From Phoronis australis (taxonomy: Eukaryota > Phoronida > Phoronidae): DNA of 64,000 bases. Every line of letters begins with the position of its first letter. Within the stretch, counting starts at the first letter, position 1. Shown one piece after another: positions 46,801 to 59,198 of the stretch. The stretch lies in contig NMRA01000066.1 in the NCBI GenBank assembly GCA_002633005.1, positions 506,940-570,939 of the forward strand, in the 5' to 3' direction. The position numbers and the translations under genes are program-made. The notes beneath the pieces are model-generated. The model was given only the letters and a program-made list of their open reading frames with translations, was not told the origin of the DNA and did not search any database.

Positions 46801-48584
46801 TCCCTGATTTAGAGTTGAACAAGGCAATCAATGAATTATTAAGGGCCAGGAAGTAGACAGTGAACAACATCTCTAGCTGGCTCAGTAGAGACGGTGAAGT
46901 TCCTATAGGACCTTCATACACTGAAAGGTTTTCGGCGAATTCTGCCTCACACTGATTAAAAAATCTAAGTCACATTGTTTATAGGGGGACACCTTAGGAG
47001 GCTGTAGATGTCTTCAATTTCTTCCATTTCAAAAAAATACTCTAGTTATCAAACATTTTCTTCGAGCAGTCCTTTCTTCAGTTCCCAAAATCAGGAACTG
47101 GCCATTTTTAACATCATATACCCTGGCGTGCGCAGTGTAAAAATGGCCAGTTACCGATTTTGGGAACTGAACGAGGGACTGCTTGAAGAAAAAGTTTAAT
47201 AAAGGGAGTATTTGTTTGAGTAGGAATTAAAGACATCAATGGCTCCTAAGGTGTCCCTGTAAGCGTAAAATGTATTTATAACACGACTTTGATGTTTTAG
47301 TCAGTGCGAGAAGCTTCTCGGCGAATTATGTCTCACACCGTCTCTACTGAGCCAGCTAGAGATGGTGGTCACTGTCTATGCCAGGGGATGAAAGTCGAAC
47401 AAATACTCCTATTATCAAACTTTTTCTTCGAGCAGTCTCTCGTTCAGTTCCCAAAATTGGTAACTCGCCATTTTCACACTGCGCACCCTAGGGGATATAT
47501 ACGTCCTGCCACCTGGCGGGCGCAGTGTTAAAAATGGTGAGTTACCGATTTTGGGAACTGAACGAGGGACTGCTCGAAAAAAAAATTGATAAAAGGAGTA
47601 TTTGTTCGAGTTATAAGGAACTAAATACATCGACAACCTCCTAAGGTGTCCATCTATGCACAAAAGTTATTTATAACGTGACTTTGATGTTTTACTAATA
47701 GTCAGTGCGAGTCATAATTCGCCGAGAAGCTTCCGGTCTCTCCTGAGCCAGCTAGAGATGGTGGTCACTGTCACGTAATTAGGAACCATTGAATCCAACC
47801 AGTACAAAGGAGGGTCACCAACCCTATCCCCAGTTAGGGTTGGTGGACCACTCCACAACACTGACAACACAACAGTCAAAAGGGCATCAGCCAGGTCCTT
47901 AGCCAGCCAGCTAGCTGAAGACTATCGTCAAAATATTTAGTATACAGCTTTGCGCCAAACTGCCAAGGCTACCCCAGCAGTAGACATTGTTTCTGCTGAG
48001 TAGAGACGATGGAGCTTCTATAGGAGGTTCATATGCCGGAACCTTTTCGGCGAATTATGCCTCACACTTGACTAAAACATCAAATTCACGTTATTACAAA
48101 TACCTTTTGCACATAGATGGACACCTTAGGAGGTCGTCGATGTATTTAATTCCTTCCAACTAGAACAAATACTCCTGTAATCAAACTTTTTCTTTGAGCA
48201 GTCCCTCGTTCAGTTGGTAACTCGCCACTTTCACACTGCGCACGCCAGGGGATATGTACATCATGCCACCTGCCGGGCGCAGTGTTAAAAAGGTGTCCAT
48301 CTATGACTATGTGCAAAAGATATTTATAAAGTGACTTTGATGTTTTAGTCAGTGCAAGGCATAATTCGCCGACAAGCTTCCAGCGTATGAAGCTCCTATA
48401 GGAGCTCCATCGTCTGTGCTAACTGCGCCAGCACAGCCGATGGTCATTGTCTACCACTCACTAGTCACTACCAGGTAGTCAGGAGTTCTCAGTATAGAAC
48501 TCTTGACACGTTCTGCACGCCATCCTCACTACCTGTGAAAGGGTATGTACATTTCTTGACAATATTAGAAGTAGTCTGACCCAT
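43619..48584 (-). CDS. TUSC2: TUSC2 (FUS1) tumour-suppressor homologue (spliced gene, whole span)
   Basis: Three coding exons on the minus strand: 48584-48533, 46006-45916 and 43814-43619, joined in matching phases to give 112 residues (human TUSC2 has 110). The start MGQTTS fits the N-myristoylation pattern MGxxxS, as in vertebrate TUSC2. The middle holds TLFVYKRQGSMYFDEEGD, matching the human FVFTRRGSMFYDEDGD region, then LAHEFYEE, then a basic segment and PQGEVDLPHPRLHVDLP near the C-terminus. TUSC2 in vertebrates is a small mitochondria-associated protein affecting calcium handling and apoptosis. The gene converges on the RASSF gene. Identity is very secure; exon 1 is short and was chosen because start, donor, phase and myristoylation motif all agree. 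Confidence 0.92.
43815..45915 (-). other. TUSC2 intron 2
   Basis: A 2.1 kb intron bounded by GTAAGA and CAG. It may contain a degraded element of about 0.8 kb (44857-45645) whose ends, GTGCAGTGCTC and GAACACTGCAG, are inversely related and which carries repeats of GAGGTYGCCAAA. No coding exon is visible. Confidence 0.5.
45916..46006 (-). CDS. TUSC2: TUSC2 exon 2
   Basis: 91 bp on the minus strand with acceptor TTACTTCAG|GG (before 46006) and donor CAAGG|GTAAGA (45916/45915). It enters and leaves in phases that fit exons 1 and 3. It encodes a Gly/Ser-rich stretch and then LVATRGVTLFVYKRQ, corresponding to the human RPRGRAVPPFVFTRR region. Confidence 0.88.
46854..47378. mobile_element. Palindromic element, complete copy, in TUSC2 intron 1
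   Basis: 525 bp. The left end TAGACAGTGAACAACATCTC pairs with the right end GATGGTGGTCACTGTCTA, and both continue through AGCTGGCTCAGTAGAGACGG. The inner arms also pair: CGAGCAGTCC..TTCAGTTCCCAAAATC with GATTTTGGGAACTGAACGAG. Almost the whole element can form one hairpin. No coding capacity. Confidence 0.8.
47387..47773. mobile_element. Palindromic element, left-truncated copy
   Basis: It has the same inner hairpin arms (GAGCAGTCTCTCGTTCAGTT and its inverse) and the same right end GCTAGAGATGGTGGTCACTG, but lacks the outer left end. It directly abuts the copy at 46854-47378. Confidence 0.7.
47981..48453. mobile_element. Palindromic element, diverged copy
   Basis: 473 bp. It starts TAGACATTGTTTCTGCTGAG and ends GATGGTCATTGTCTA. 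The GGCGAATTATGCCTCACACT motif near the left is matched by AGGCATAATTCGCCGA near the right. Part of the inner arm is deleted. Confidence 0.65.
48533..48584 (-). CDS. TUSC2: TUSC2 exon 1 (17 residues plus one base)
   Basis: On the minus strand, ATG at 48584-48582 begins MGQTTSNIVKKCTYPFT and leads to the donor ACAG|GTAGTG at 48533/48532. It leaves in phase 1; exon 2 enters with two bases, making a Gly codon. Gly2 with Ser6 fits an N-myristoyltransferase site. Other minus-strand ATG-Gly starts upstream of exon 2 (for example near 46187) lack this match. Confidence 0.8.
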
Positions 48585-48676
48585 TCCTTTCGAGAAAATG
48601 TACGTCTACGTCACTGAATTCTTAAACATGTCATTTTAAATGCCTTTTCGATCCAGGCTTTCCTCATCTCTTCTGT

Positions 48677-48702
48677 CCCGGAAATATAAGAAGCGCATGC
48701 GC
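48677..48702. promoter_or_regulatory. TUSC2 promoter: ETS-type and NRF1-type sites
   Basis: About 95-120 bases upstream of the TUSC2 start codon lie CCCGGAAAT (48677-48685, ETS/GABP-like core) and the perfect palindrome GCGCATGCGC (48693-48702, the NRF1 core). These two sites typify TATA-less animal housekeeping promoters, and NRF1 is a regulator of nuclear genes for mitochondrial functions. No other gene start is visible nearby on the opposite strand. Confidence 0.5.
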
Positions 48703-48949
48703 ACCCACTGTTCTAATTCCAGGGACAACCCACACTCTATCACAGTGCTAAACGAAATTGCAGTATAGGTGACGCTGTGTCAGAGTGTAGGGACAACGCT
48801 GGGTAGGACCTCGCTAAAAATAAGACTTCGCGAAATTACGTGAGATATTATCGTGTGTTTAAAAACGTGATTTTGGCTAGAATTTAGCGAGGTCCTGGCA
48901 AAGGAAGTCCTGGCGTTAAGTATACCCTGATGCTTCTGATTTTTAGTCG

Positions 48950-49400
48950 GGATCACCCCGGGCGGGTGGGCGCCAGACGGCGCGGGATTTAGGGAGAGCA
49001 GAGGGTCACTCCCACTCCAGACTACTCGACAAAATATAAGAAAACGTCGCAGGCATGCTGTTTCGAGGGTCCGCTAAATTTCCTCCTTTGGAAAATGCGG
49101 TAGGAAATGGTGAAAATACTATAGGTTTCATAGTCAGCCATCGGACCCCGCCCCCCGTCAATTGTATTTAATTTGACGATTCACTCAGCTACCGTGAGCT
49201 GGGTAGCTAACGATCCGCTTTGCGGTAGGCTCGGGCATTTATCGTGGTAACTGTTATATGTCTAGGGTTTCACAATTTTCCAATGAAAAGTTTCGTTTGG
49301 ACTCCAAACGGTAGCCCCGGCGGCGCTTCTTTATGCCGGTTCGGTCAGTGTGGGGGTCGGCAGCCGGTAGATGTCAGTGTTGACTCTCTCCGAATGTTTG
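48950..49400. promoter_or_regulatory. GC- and CpG-richer stretch upstream of TUSC2
   Basis: This stretch is locally much richer in GC and CpG than its surroundings, for example around 48956-48985 and 49310-49370. It lies 370-820 bases upstream of the TUSC2 ATG. It may be part of an unmethylated promoter region. Short open frames here have no recognisable protein. Confidence 0.35.
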
Positions 49401-51068
49401 TCACTGTTCCCGTCCGGTATTGTCTAGCCAACATCATTCCGCCTCAGTCACACCATTTGAACAATGCAAAGCATGGTACATCTCAATACAAGGAGCAATA
49501 TTATCTTTGCCGATAAGTGCCTGCAAGCCAGCGCATGTTACTTATTGCCGTGACTTAGGTTAATTTTACTTACGCAGGCCTTGAAAAAACGCGAAAATTA
49601 TCTGTCGAGCACAATAAACAAATTAACTGATAACTTTGGTGACGGACAAAGTACGCATGATCATAGAGGATGATCTGCACTCCACACCTGCGCCGCAACA
49701 CAAGTAGGCCTAGATCACCTGACTTTCTTTTTTTTCTTTTTTTTAACATTTATTCATCCATAAGTAGCGTGAGACATATACTAAATTTAAAGGGAGTATA
49801 CACATTCATACACTCATTCACTCCGATCAGCTGACTTTCATTCTTTGCGGGGTATGCGGCTTTGGAAGATACACCACTGCGGTTGGTTATTTTTATTCTA
49901 ATACATAAGTACGGTGCGGATGTTCTCGCCAATGTGGTAACAAAGACGCTTGCTGATCAGAAGTTACCACTTAATTAAAGAGGCATGGAACGCTAAAACT
50001 TGCACTTTAAAGTACCATCTTGCAACGTTAACTGTGAGAGTTATTCACTTTTCCCTGTTAGAAATGTTCCAAAAAATCACCGTTTTTGAAATACGCGCTA
50101 AGGAAAAACTTTGTAGTCACCACAGAGTGTCTAATCCCCTTACCACTGATGATAAATGCGCGCATGCGCTAACAGTCATTCATCTGACAAACAGTTGACG
50201 GACGAGATGGATCGTACTCTGAATCTGAGGTCGACAGCGCATGATAGTGAAGCAAGCAATTCCCCAGAAAGAATTCCAAGTGGATTTCGAAATATATGTG
50301 ACCATAACTAATTTTAAACACTTAAAACTTATGTGAGTTGCCTCTAAATCGGGTTGGCTGCTATTTTAAGCCGCCTTGAGCATTTTTAAATATGCAAATT
50401 AAGGCTGCAATTATGCAAAATTCTATTTTTTCTTGTAACTTCCTTATCAGGCACTTCAGGTAAATTACCCATGTTTCAATGGTCATTGAATTTATTATGG
50501 TTACCTTGGAGGTGGTTGCATCGAGAATTTGCATAGATTATTCAAATTAGGGCACCCATTATTGAATATCGTTCTTGCGCTTATTGCTCCTATTAGGCAC
50601 CACTGGATGTTTACATGTATATTGATATTTGAACCCATGTTTCTTGTTTCTAAATCAGTAATACCAGTTTGCAGGTTGTTGCATAATGCATTTGCATAAC
50701 TTAAGCAATTAATGGCCACCGTTATTTAAATTAATGCTATTTAAAATTCTGTTTCTGCTCATGATAAGTTGTTGAAGTCTGTATGCTGATCATTACACCA
50801 TACATTTGCATAATTTATGTAAAATGAAGCCACCAAGAGTATAGTTTTGCTTAGTCATTTTTGTTAGACGACTGTATATTTTGATTGAGTTCGAGAGTTT
50901 TGCACCATCTGAAACAAGATACGATATTATTTTCAGAAGTGTGCTGCAAGAATGGAGAATCGCCTTACTTTAGAGAAGTCACTATGATCATGCACGCGGA
51001 TATTCGTACCGGATATGGGTAGCTTTTCCTTCACCCCTCGCCTGCCTTACATTACAACTACAACATCA

Positions 51069-51110
51069 AGCTTAAGAAGCTTAACAAGCTTAACAAGCTT
51101 AACAAGCATA
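51069..51110. repeat. Short tandem repeat of AAGCTTAAC
   Basis: About four consecutive copies of a 9-10 base unit built on AAGCTTAAC. It lies in non-coding sequence. Confidence 0.8.
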
Positions 51111-54100
51111 AAATTTTGTTAGAAAATTTTCTCAGCTAGCGGAAGCACAACCTGACATATTCGAACGACAACATCTCTTTTTATGCAGGTGTAGCCTACG
51201 TGTTCGTTTGTGTTGGTTGGGTACATATTCAATCTCACTGCTGAATGAGTCTTCGCCACACAGGTGACTAGGCTACAGTATATCAGTCTTTCAAAAACGG
51301 CCATAACCAAGACTAGAACTTAAAATGTTACATGGTTTTTTGAGGTTGTACCTTGGACGTAGCTTAAAGTCCAAAGTCAAATACTGCAGAGTTTTTATCT
51401 TCAAAAATATATGTACTTTCACTGAGATAAATTATGTAGTTTTATATGTACGGTTATCGTTTAACAGGCGTCATTTTATGCTTGTTATGTTTTACGCTCG
51501 TCGTTTCAAGTTCGTCGTTCCGTCAGATTAATAGATGATTGCAATTTACTATCATATATGTAATCTTATGGGCGTACTGTACATTTTTTTCCTTTTTCGG
51601 AGCTCACATAACCTACAATCTAATCTCTTATTGGTCGTAATTATTAAGTTGGTAAAATACGGACGTAAAAAGTGTTGTTTCCTCTGGGTAATTTACGAGC
51701 GTAATTTGCGGGCGTCACTTTCCTCACAGCGTCCAAAGACACGAGGAGTGATTGTGTTACCTACAATCAGTAGTCTACAATGTGTTTGTCCGTGTGGAAA
51801 CTGACCTAGCCGTTGCAATGTTCTAATTCTAATCTTCTTGACAAATTTTTGTTTTCACCTTTTGATAACGCATTTCAGCAATGTTTCGGTCAAATGAAAT
51901 TTGAAGGTGGCAAGTCAAAAAGGTCAAAAGTTTGCAAAACAAATATGCCAACCCGCGCAGTATTAGAAAAATCAACACAAAATATTGACAGGTAGGCCTG
52001 CGGTATTCCCTAACTAAATTGATAAAATTAATTTAGTTGAATTCCACATTAAAGAATTGCTGGAGACGCTGTTCTAACACTCAGTCACTGAGGACAACCG
52101 GGTGCAAGTTAAACACTCGTTCATTTATTCCATTATCACCCCCAGCTGTGTGAGTAATTCTCTCAGGTAAATTCAGACAGGTGTCGAACGATTTATGTCG
52201 CTCAGGTGTGTTTGTCCAGCTCTTGTCCGGTGACCAACAGTCATTCAGGTCAATTGCCGTGATATTGAGTATAGACTGGCGTGTCAACAGCGCGTGTCTG
52301 GTGCACTGAAACAAGACAAGCTGTAACATTTTAACATTTCCACGACGTCGCAAATACAAACTTGTGATTGACAACTGCAATGACGCACAACTCTACACGT
52401 GTTATTTGACATAAAGCTTTCATCTTTTATTATTCGATACTCCTTACACTACCCGTATATACAAGAAGTTATCGTTTGTTTACGTATTCTTTTTTATTAT
52501 TTGTGTTACGATGTCTGTAATTTCAAGTTTTTTTTGGTGTTTTGTGTTATAATGCAAAAAAACTTACAATTACTGTAACTTTATAGAAAATCGCATGCCT
52601 TGCACATATTTGATTATAATGAAAATAGCAACGATAACAACAATGGACGTTTTCAAATATTTTATTTGAATGCGTATCACTCTTTGGCTAACCCAACTCA
52701 GAAATGGAAATAACTGGATTGTAGCGGCCGTTACCGCAGCCGAGCTAAACTAAATTGTCGTCTGTTCATGACATCAGCTCGCGCGAATTTACTACCTGGA
52801 GCCTGTTTCATGGAAAGTGATTTAAGACTGAAGCCAATTTTTTTTCTTACGCTCCACACAACAAATTCCTAAATAAATGAATATCACTTGAGCAAAAGTG
52901 CAAAGGTTATGAGAATGTTCACGTAACTGCTAGTTGCTGAGATGATTGGTAATTAGGCTAGCTCTGGACTGCAATGCGCTTATAATTGCTTGCTGAAACC
53001 TTTACTCAGCATATTGTGAAGTGGAAACACATACCAAATTTATACCTAAGTCTCGAGTCGACTGACCCCAGGCTGTCTATTTTAGAAGGCGTTGGTGGTA
53101 AGCTGCCGAGACACACCGTCTTTTGTGTCTATGGTCTGGGCTGGTTTGTCCGTCGGGTATATTACGGCCCTACCCCTATAAAGCCGTAATTATAATATAC
53201 GCCGAGTGATCAACATTGCTGTGGTTTACAGTATTCCCATTTTATAAACCATGCCTCTTCCTATGATTCAATTACATGAGATTTATTACATCATATTTAG
53301 GTATTTTGCGGTTAGTGTAGGAGACAATACATCTAAACCTACTGATTATACGGGTGCTCGCTCCCTTAACAACCCTTGACTACGGGCATGGTTCTCTCCT
53401 CAGTCCTTCGTCTTCGTTTTCGTTGGAGTGTAACGACTGTTGAACTGAAACCTCAAATAAAAGATTACCTTTTCACTGAAACTCTAATCAAATGTTTCCG
53501 TTTTAACTGCGTGTAAGAACTCTTGACTTCTAGTACTTATCGTGCTCAATCATAATGGTGTTGTTATTACCTTAGCGCTATACTCTAGAGGGGGCTCTGA
53601 CAGTGAGTAAAGCCCGACATAATCCGTGGCTTCCCCCCGACGGAGTACATGTATCCAGTCGACAAGGAATTTTACACACGAACCCTGACTCGAGCTGCTT
53701 ACAAAATGACATAAGAAAGCAGCATTTTGATTAGAATTGTATTAGATGACTACGCTACACCAACTGTACTGAAGCAATTTGAAATATTTATTATTTTACT
53801 GTAATTTGATGTCCATTTTCTTACCAGACGTTTCACCTTTTCTAATACTTATACCCATTTCACTCCAAATACTGTCGCTCTGTATCCACAACTAGCTTCA
53901 TCACTGACGCAACAAAAGCATTAAAAACAATGTCAACAATCTGAAATTCATTCTTTGAAGACCAAATTCAACTTTTATGAACGTTCAGTGACATAGCCAT
54001 ACAACTTTGTCCATGTACGTCATAGTCTTAAAGTTTTGTTTGTGATTGCAGCCAAGCACGGCTAATAGTTTCTCAATAAACACCAAGGCGCAAAGTAGCC

Positions 54101-54559
54101 GATCGTTCTCAACCGCATTTGAAAGCATATTTGTTTGGGTGTACTAGTAAGCCTTTATTAAGAAGTGTTGCCCAACCTCTTAAAGATATTCGATTACATT
54201 GGATTATCTTGAATCCCGCGACATTCAAAAACACACGACGAAACGTGATCATTTATAAGGGTGCATTATACGGCTCGATACGCATCCAATATTTAACATA
54301 CAATGTTCAGAATAACTTTTACTTGGCACATCAGCGATCAATATGAATTCCAACCATGGTGACAATTATCAGCTTTTAAAGTTGATGATAGGGTATCAAA
54401 CACTTAAGGGTGTTTCGCTAATGCACTTGGAGTAGCCTTTGCTAGCAAGCTATTTGGATGGTATATCAAGAGCGGCATTCAAGATATGACCATGGGTTTG
54501 AAGAGAACTGTTCGCAATCTGTTATTTTCGTCGAAAACACAGTCCATTACGTAACACTG

Positions 54560-54890
54560 AGATCAGTATAGTTCGGTAGCAGCCCTTCGTTAACACAAAT
54601 TTCGTTGAAAATACGCCTAAACTTTTTGTGTGAGAGCTTAATACCGAATCGCTCGAAGTCACAATCATCTTTCATCACTTTGCAGCCATATAACAAAACA
54701 GCCTCGAAATATAGCTAGTGTTTTAATTTGTTATGTCTCTCGGTGTTTCGTTTGATAGCTGCAAACCTGACGAAAGGAGATTGTTTCGACACTACGAGCG
54801 ATTCGGTATAAAGCTTTCAAACAAAAAGTTTAGGCGTGTTTTCAAGGAAGATTGTGTAAACGAAGGGCTGCTACCGAATTATACTGATCT
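54560..54890. mobile_element. 331 bp foldback element with arms of about 150 bases
   Basis: The left end AGATCAGTATAGTTCGGTAG pairs with the right end, whose reverse complement reads AGATCAGTATAATTCGGTAG. Pairing continues through GCAGCCCTTCGTT and CGCCTAAACTTTTTGT to the centre. No coding frame. Confidence 0.8.
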
Positions 54891-57800
54891 GCTATTTAAT
54901 TATTAACTTCTGTTTGTCACTGAACACCAAACAAAATACTCTCAAATAACCTTGTTTGGTCTTGACTCTGTGCTGGAGATTTATTTCATACAGCGGCTCA
55001 AACTTCACTTGTCTCAGCTACAGGAAACCTATCGGTTTAGGAAAACGAAATACGGACAGAGATTGATACGTGAACTACAAAATGATGCATCTATATAAAG
55101 TAGCACTGAGGCGGGTATACAAGGGGGTTCAGGGGGTTCAACCCCCCCCCCTTCGGCACAGGATCAAAACTAAAAATTGAAAAAAAATCGCCAGAAAAAC
55201 GAAATTAGCAACTAAAATTCACAAAAAATCTTACACGGGAAGATGGAAACCCTCTCCCGACCTTCCTTCCCCTCGGCGCTACGCGCCTCGGATTCGCGCG
55301 AATCCTAACCCCCCCTTACTGAAAACGCCGGTAAATCTGACACTGAGTAGTGTTTAAATGACGAATACAACTGTTGCTCGTTATTGTAGGAGATTATGAA
55401 GAAGGCTCACGGACAGACCCAAAGACTTGCAGTATTCTGAAAAGCACTGGTGAAAAAGTCTAAACGTAACATATTTGATGTACAGGCTGGGAATATTTCA
55501 TTGATTCGTTTCACTTCTACACGTTTGCAGAAAGTTGTAGCTGGAAACTATAAAAGTTGGCAACATATTTTGGTGGAAACTAGCTTATGTTTTTGCGGCT
55601 GTCAAAGTTATCTAGAATCCGGGTACTGAGACGAATTGCTAACACAAAGTAAAAGTTCGGGTATGTCAACGTCTTCTTCGACAACAGAGAGAGTCATCTT
55701 GGCAGTCAATCGAAACCAGGATGTTACTTAACTCACAGACCGCGACTAAATGTTTGGATTGACAAAAATTTTATGAATGGATCTCCCCTAAATAGTGACT
55801 CTTAGATCAGAAATAGCTCGGGGCTTTATAATTTCCTCAATGGATGCGTACCATTGTAGTGCTATGCAAACAGCAAAGAGGGTGATGCCAAATTTCCTTT
55901 TCAGTTAAATTATGTAAGGTGGATATTAGATCATTTAAACGTCGCCTCGGGACGATTCTACTCCATTTATGGACGGCAATGTTTATGTTTGATATCTAAT
56001 CCTTAACACATTAAGAATCTTGCGGTCACACCTGCATTTGCCTCTAAAATTATCACCGTAGCCTGGATTCTGAGTTTTGAACTTGAGAGGCGACTTTTCA
56101 GTGGCAGTGAACACGAGGAATATTCTCACGTTGCTTCGTGCACGGTAGCTTACCAGAACGAGACCACACGGTTTTGTGGTAACAACACTTTTTGTAACCA
56201 AACTGTCAAAATGCCTATTTCAGGAATTTCCGTAAGTAAAAGGAAATGACCCTTTACCGAACATCAGAGGATAATGAACAATTTCGCAATGTATTAGGTA
56301 GAAATGCGTATGCCTATGGTTTGAGCGTTTTCACTGAGCAAAAGCCATTTAAAAATAATGACTGTGACTTGAAAATCGTTTGTCACTAAAACGTCATTGT
56401 AGATTGATTGGAAATGAGACATTTCACTTTGCCAAGCATATATGTGTAATATCGCAACATCAGAATCTCATCAAAATTAACTTTGGATTACGAATTAACC
56501 GAGGCCTTCAACACTTTTATGTTAAGACGAACTAACTACCTCCATCGATTATGCTAATGAGGATGTGAAACCCAAGCGGAACAAGAACCAGTAGCTTGAA
56601 AATGAATTCCGTTCCCACTAGATTTGAAAATATTTGATAACTTAATCACAATTTCGATTATTCTATTATTGACTGCTTGAATGGATTATTTGTTCCTTGT
56701 TCCAGTGAAGCGTGATTTTGTGTCGATTCTTGTCAGAATTGCGCCAAGTTATAAACATTATATATGAAAGCCTAGCGCAACCATTAGGGACTAATGTACT
56801 AATTCTTTTATTAATAAATTCTTTTATTAATAAGAGACAGCTACTTTACATCATCGCTCAGTTTACTTACACGAGTCAACGGGTTTTTTGATAAGCGGTG
56901 AATCGGTACTGCTTCCTTTGAATCGGAGCTCGGTGCACAAAATTACCATAAACATTAAGGTAGGCCATTGTCAATCCCAGGAAAGTTCTATTTGCCCAGC
57001 CACAACCCCTAAGGGCATTCTTTTGACTTCGTCCCGGGGCCTCTCGCTTAATTCATCGACACCATTCATTAAACTCACAAAGGTACAGAGAAGATAGCAC
57101 GGCCATTGTTTTGCCTCAGTGAATTAATTTTTAGTGCGTGTAAACCATCAAATAAAAACCACTGCCGGGCGCATGTGCCCCTTTTTGATTTACGCATTCA
57201 AGCCTAGCAACTGGAGCGATCCATGAAGATAAACCTAGGGGCATGACCCCGGGACGCTAGCCTATTCTGGGTCAGGTGGGTGCGAAAAGGTTTGCACAGC
57301 TAATGAGGCTTGTGAACGCGAAAGGAACAGACCTATCAGTTGGCGACCCTCGCTCGACGGAGACAGTCGATCGATCTCGATGAATGCGCCAATTATAGTT
57401 GGACGACCTCTTTAGATCCCTCTCGTACCTGTCCACCTCCTCGAGTTGAACCCTTGGTATTTGAGGTAAGTGTCCACCTTGCGCTGTGTGACCAACTAAT
57501 CGGATTTTCAAGTATATTTGTTTTGGAAAATCACAGGTGTAACATAGCTGCCATGTCCCCCACGAACTGTTAGACTACGGCGACATGACAGCCCGAACGA
57601 ATGCGAAAACAATCCCGTTACAATGCCATATTAGCCAAGTCCGGTATCAAATGTTATTACTCCCGGGTAATTACAACTTAAATTTAAAAAGAAAATGGCT
57701 AGTTTTAATGATCTCTATATTTCGAACGAGGTTTACGACATTTGCACGAGACAATCAAGTTCACATCATCTTTGCTTCTAGTTCAGATTAAAAAAATATC

Positions 57801-59198
57801 TGATAACCGCGCACTTTTACCGAAAACGCGAATTTTCAACGCTAGGGCAGATTCATGTAACACATCACGGCTCGCATGATCTTGATTAGATTGAGAGTTT
57901 CACCTTGTTTACTTAACGAATATTGAAGAAATGGTCCGTGACATGTTTTTCGTATAACTATACACAGAAATCCAAAACGGAAAACAAGATACTTTCTGAG
58001 GTTTAAGTAAAATAGTAAACACTGGTGTTTGTGAAGACCTGTAAACATTTCCTATAATAAACAAGACGAGTCAGCCCTGGAACGACCAACTTAAAAATAA
58101 TGATAACGATAATATTCTTAGTCCTACTCAAAAAGTGTCCGTGGTGTGTGTACTTGTAAATTTTGCCTAATGCGGTGGTCCTAGGTCAGAGGTGGCGTCG
58201 ACTGTTACATTCTTCTGGACAAAAGGATGCGACGATAAAGGAAGCACTGACGTCAAGGGCAGTGAGGTCGTCCGAACATTGTAAAACCACTAAGCCTGTA
58301 ACAAGTTCAGGCTTTTGGAGAACCAATCATAAATAGCGCAAAGACTGGCTTGAATAACGACTCAAAACAAACTTTCCTTACCGTAACTGCAAGTGAATTC
58401 AACCATTTACAAGCCCTTAAAATTAATGAAGCCATCAAAGGGACACAGTCGTAAGTAAAATTTTCAGAAACTTTCGGTAGTGCGGATTCAAAACCACTAA
58501 GTCCGCAGGAGCAGGCGAAAACACTTCGACCGAGCGAAATCCCATGCCCCTAATAGCTGAGTACATAAGAATGAAAGATTTGTACCAGAGTTGAACTTTT
58601 AGCAAATATCTAGCCCCTTAGCAGACAACAACGTGTTGTAATAAATCCATAAAAAACAGATTTAACCGCTTTAAAGCTTTGGTAAAAACTAATAACTTCA
58701 AAAGCGTTTCTCAATCAACAATAATTTCAAAATACGATTTTCAGCCGTAAAACCGATAATGGACTTTAGCTGCTTAGAGGAAACCTATACATGTGGCACG
58801 CTTGGGATTCTCAAAGCTACCTGATGACTGAGATGAGACATTACTTTGGTAGAGCTCGTGAGGAAAGATTATGGATGAAATTGAGGACAAATGCCAATTT
58901 TTGCTAGTGTGTCTGTTAAACGTTGATCTGAGACAGAAAATTAGATTGAATGCCGTTCACCAGCAAAATGCTACAAATGTTTTAGGAAGGTTACGAAATC
59001 AATAGACAAATGTATACTGTAAAACTCGAGATCAATCTTCCTAAATGAGGAATCAAGACGATTGTATTAACATTATAAAATTCTCGAAAGTTGTGGAGAC
59101 GACTGCTGTATAGGATACGTAATGATTTGAAGATGTTTTGATGTGTATTGGACCGGAGGCCTACGTATACAAATAAACTATCTTATCTCTCGCATCAG

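Larger units (their letters stand above)
46007..48532 (-). other. TUSC2 intron 1
   Basis: A 2.5 kb intron between the myristoylation exon and exon 2. More than half consists of palindromic elements (46854-47378, 47387-47773, 47981-48453). A 24 bp direct repeat (ATTCTGCATTCCATACACA core) lies at 46413-46459. Confidence 0.65.

Noticed and set aside
49244-49516. 90-residue frame upstream of TUSC2 on the opposite strand
   Set aside because: It lies in a CpG-richer promoter stretch where open frames arise by composition. No protein similarity is recognised and no splice partner is seen.
58187-58273. Coding-like stretch after a CAG acceptor, two frames open
   Set aside because: Both frames end in stops soon after without a donor. 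No family is recognisable.
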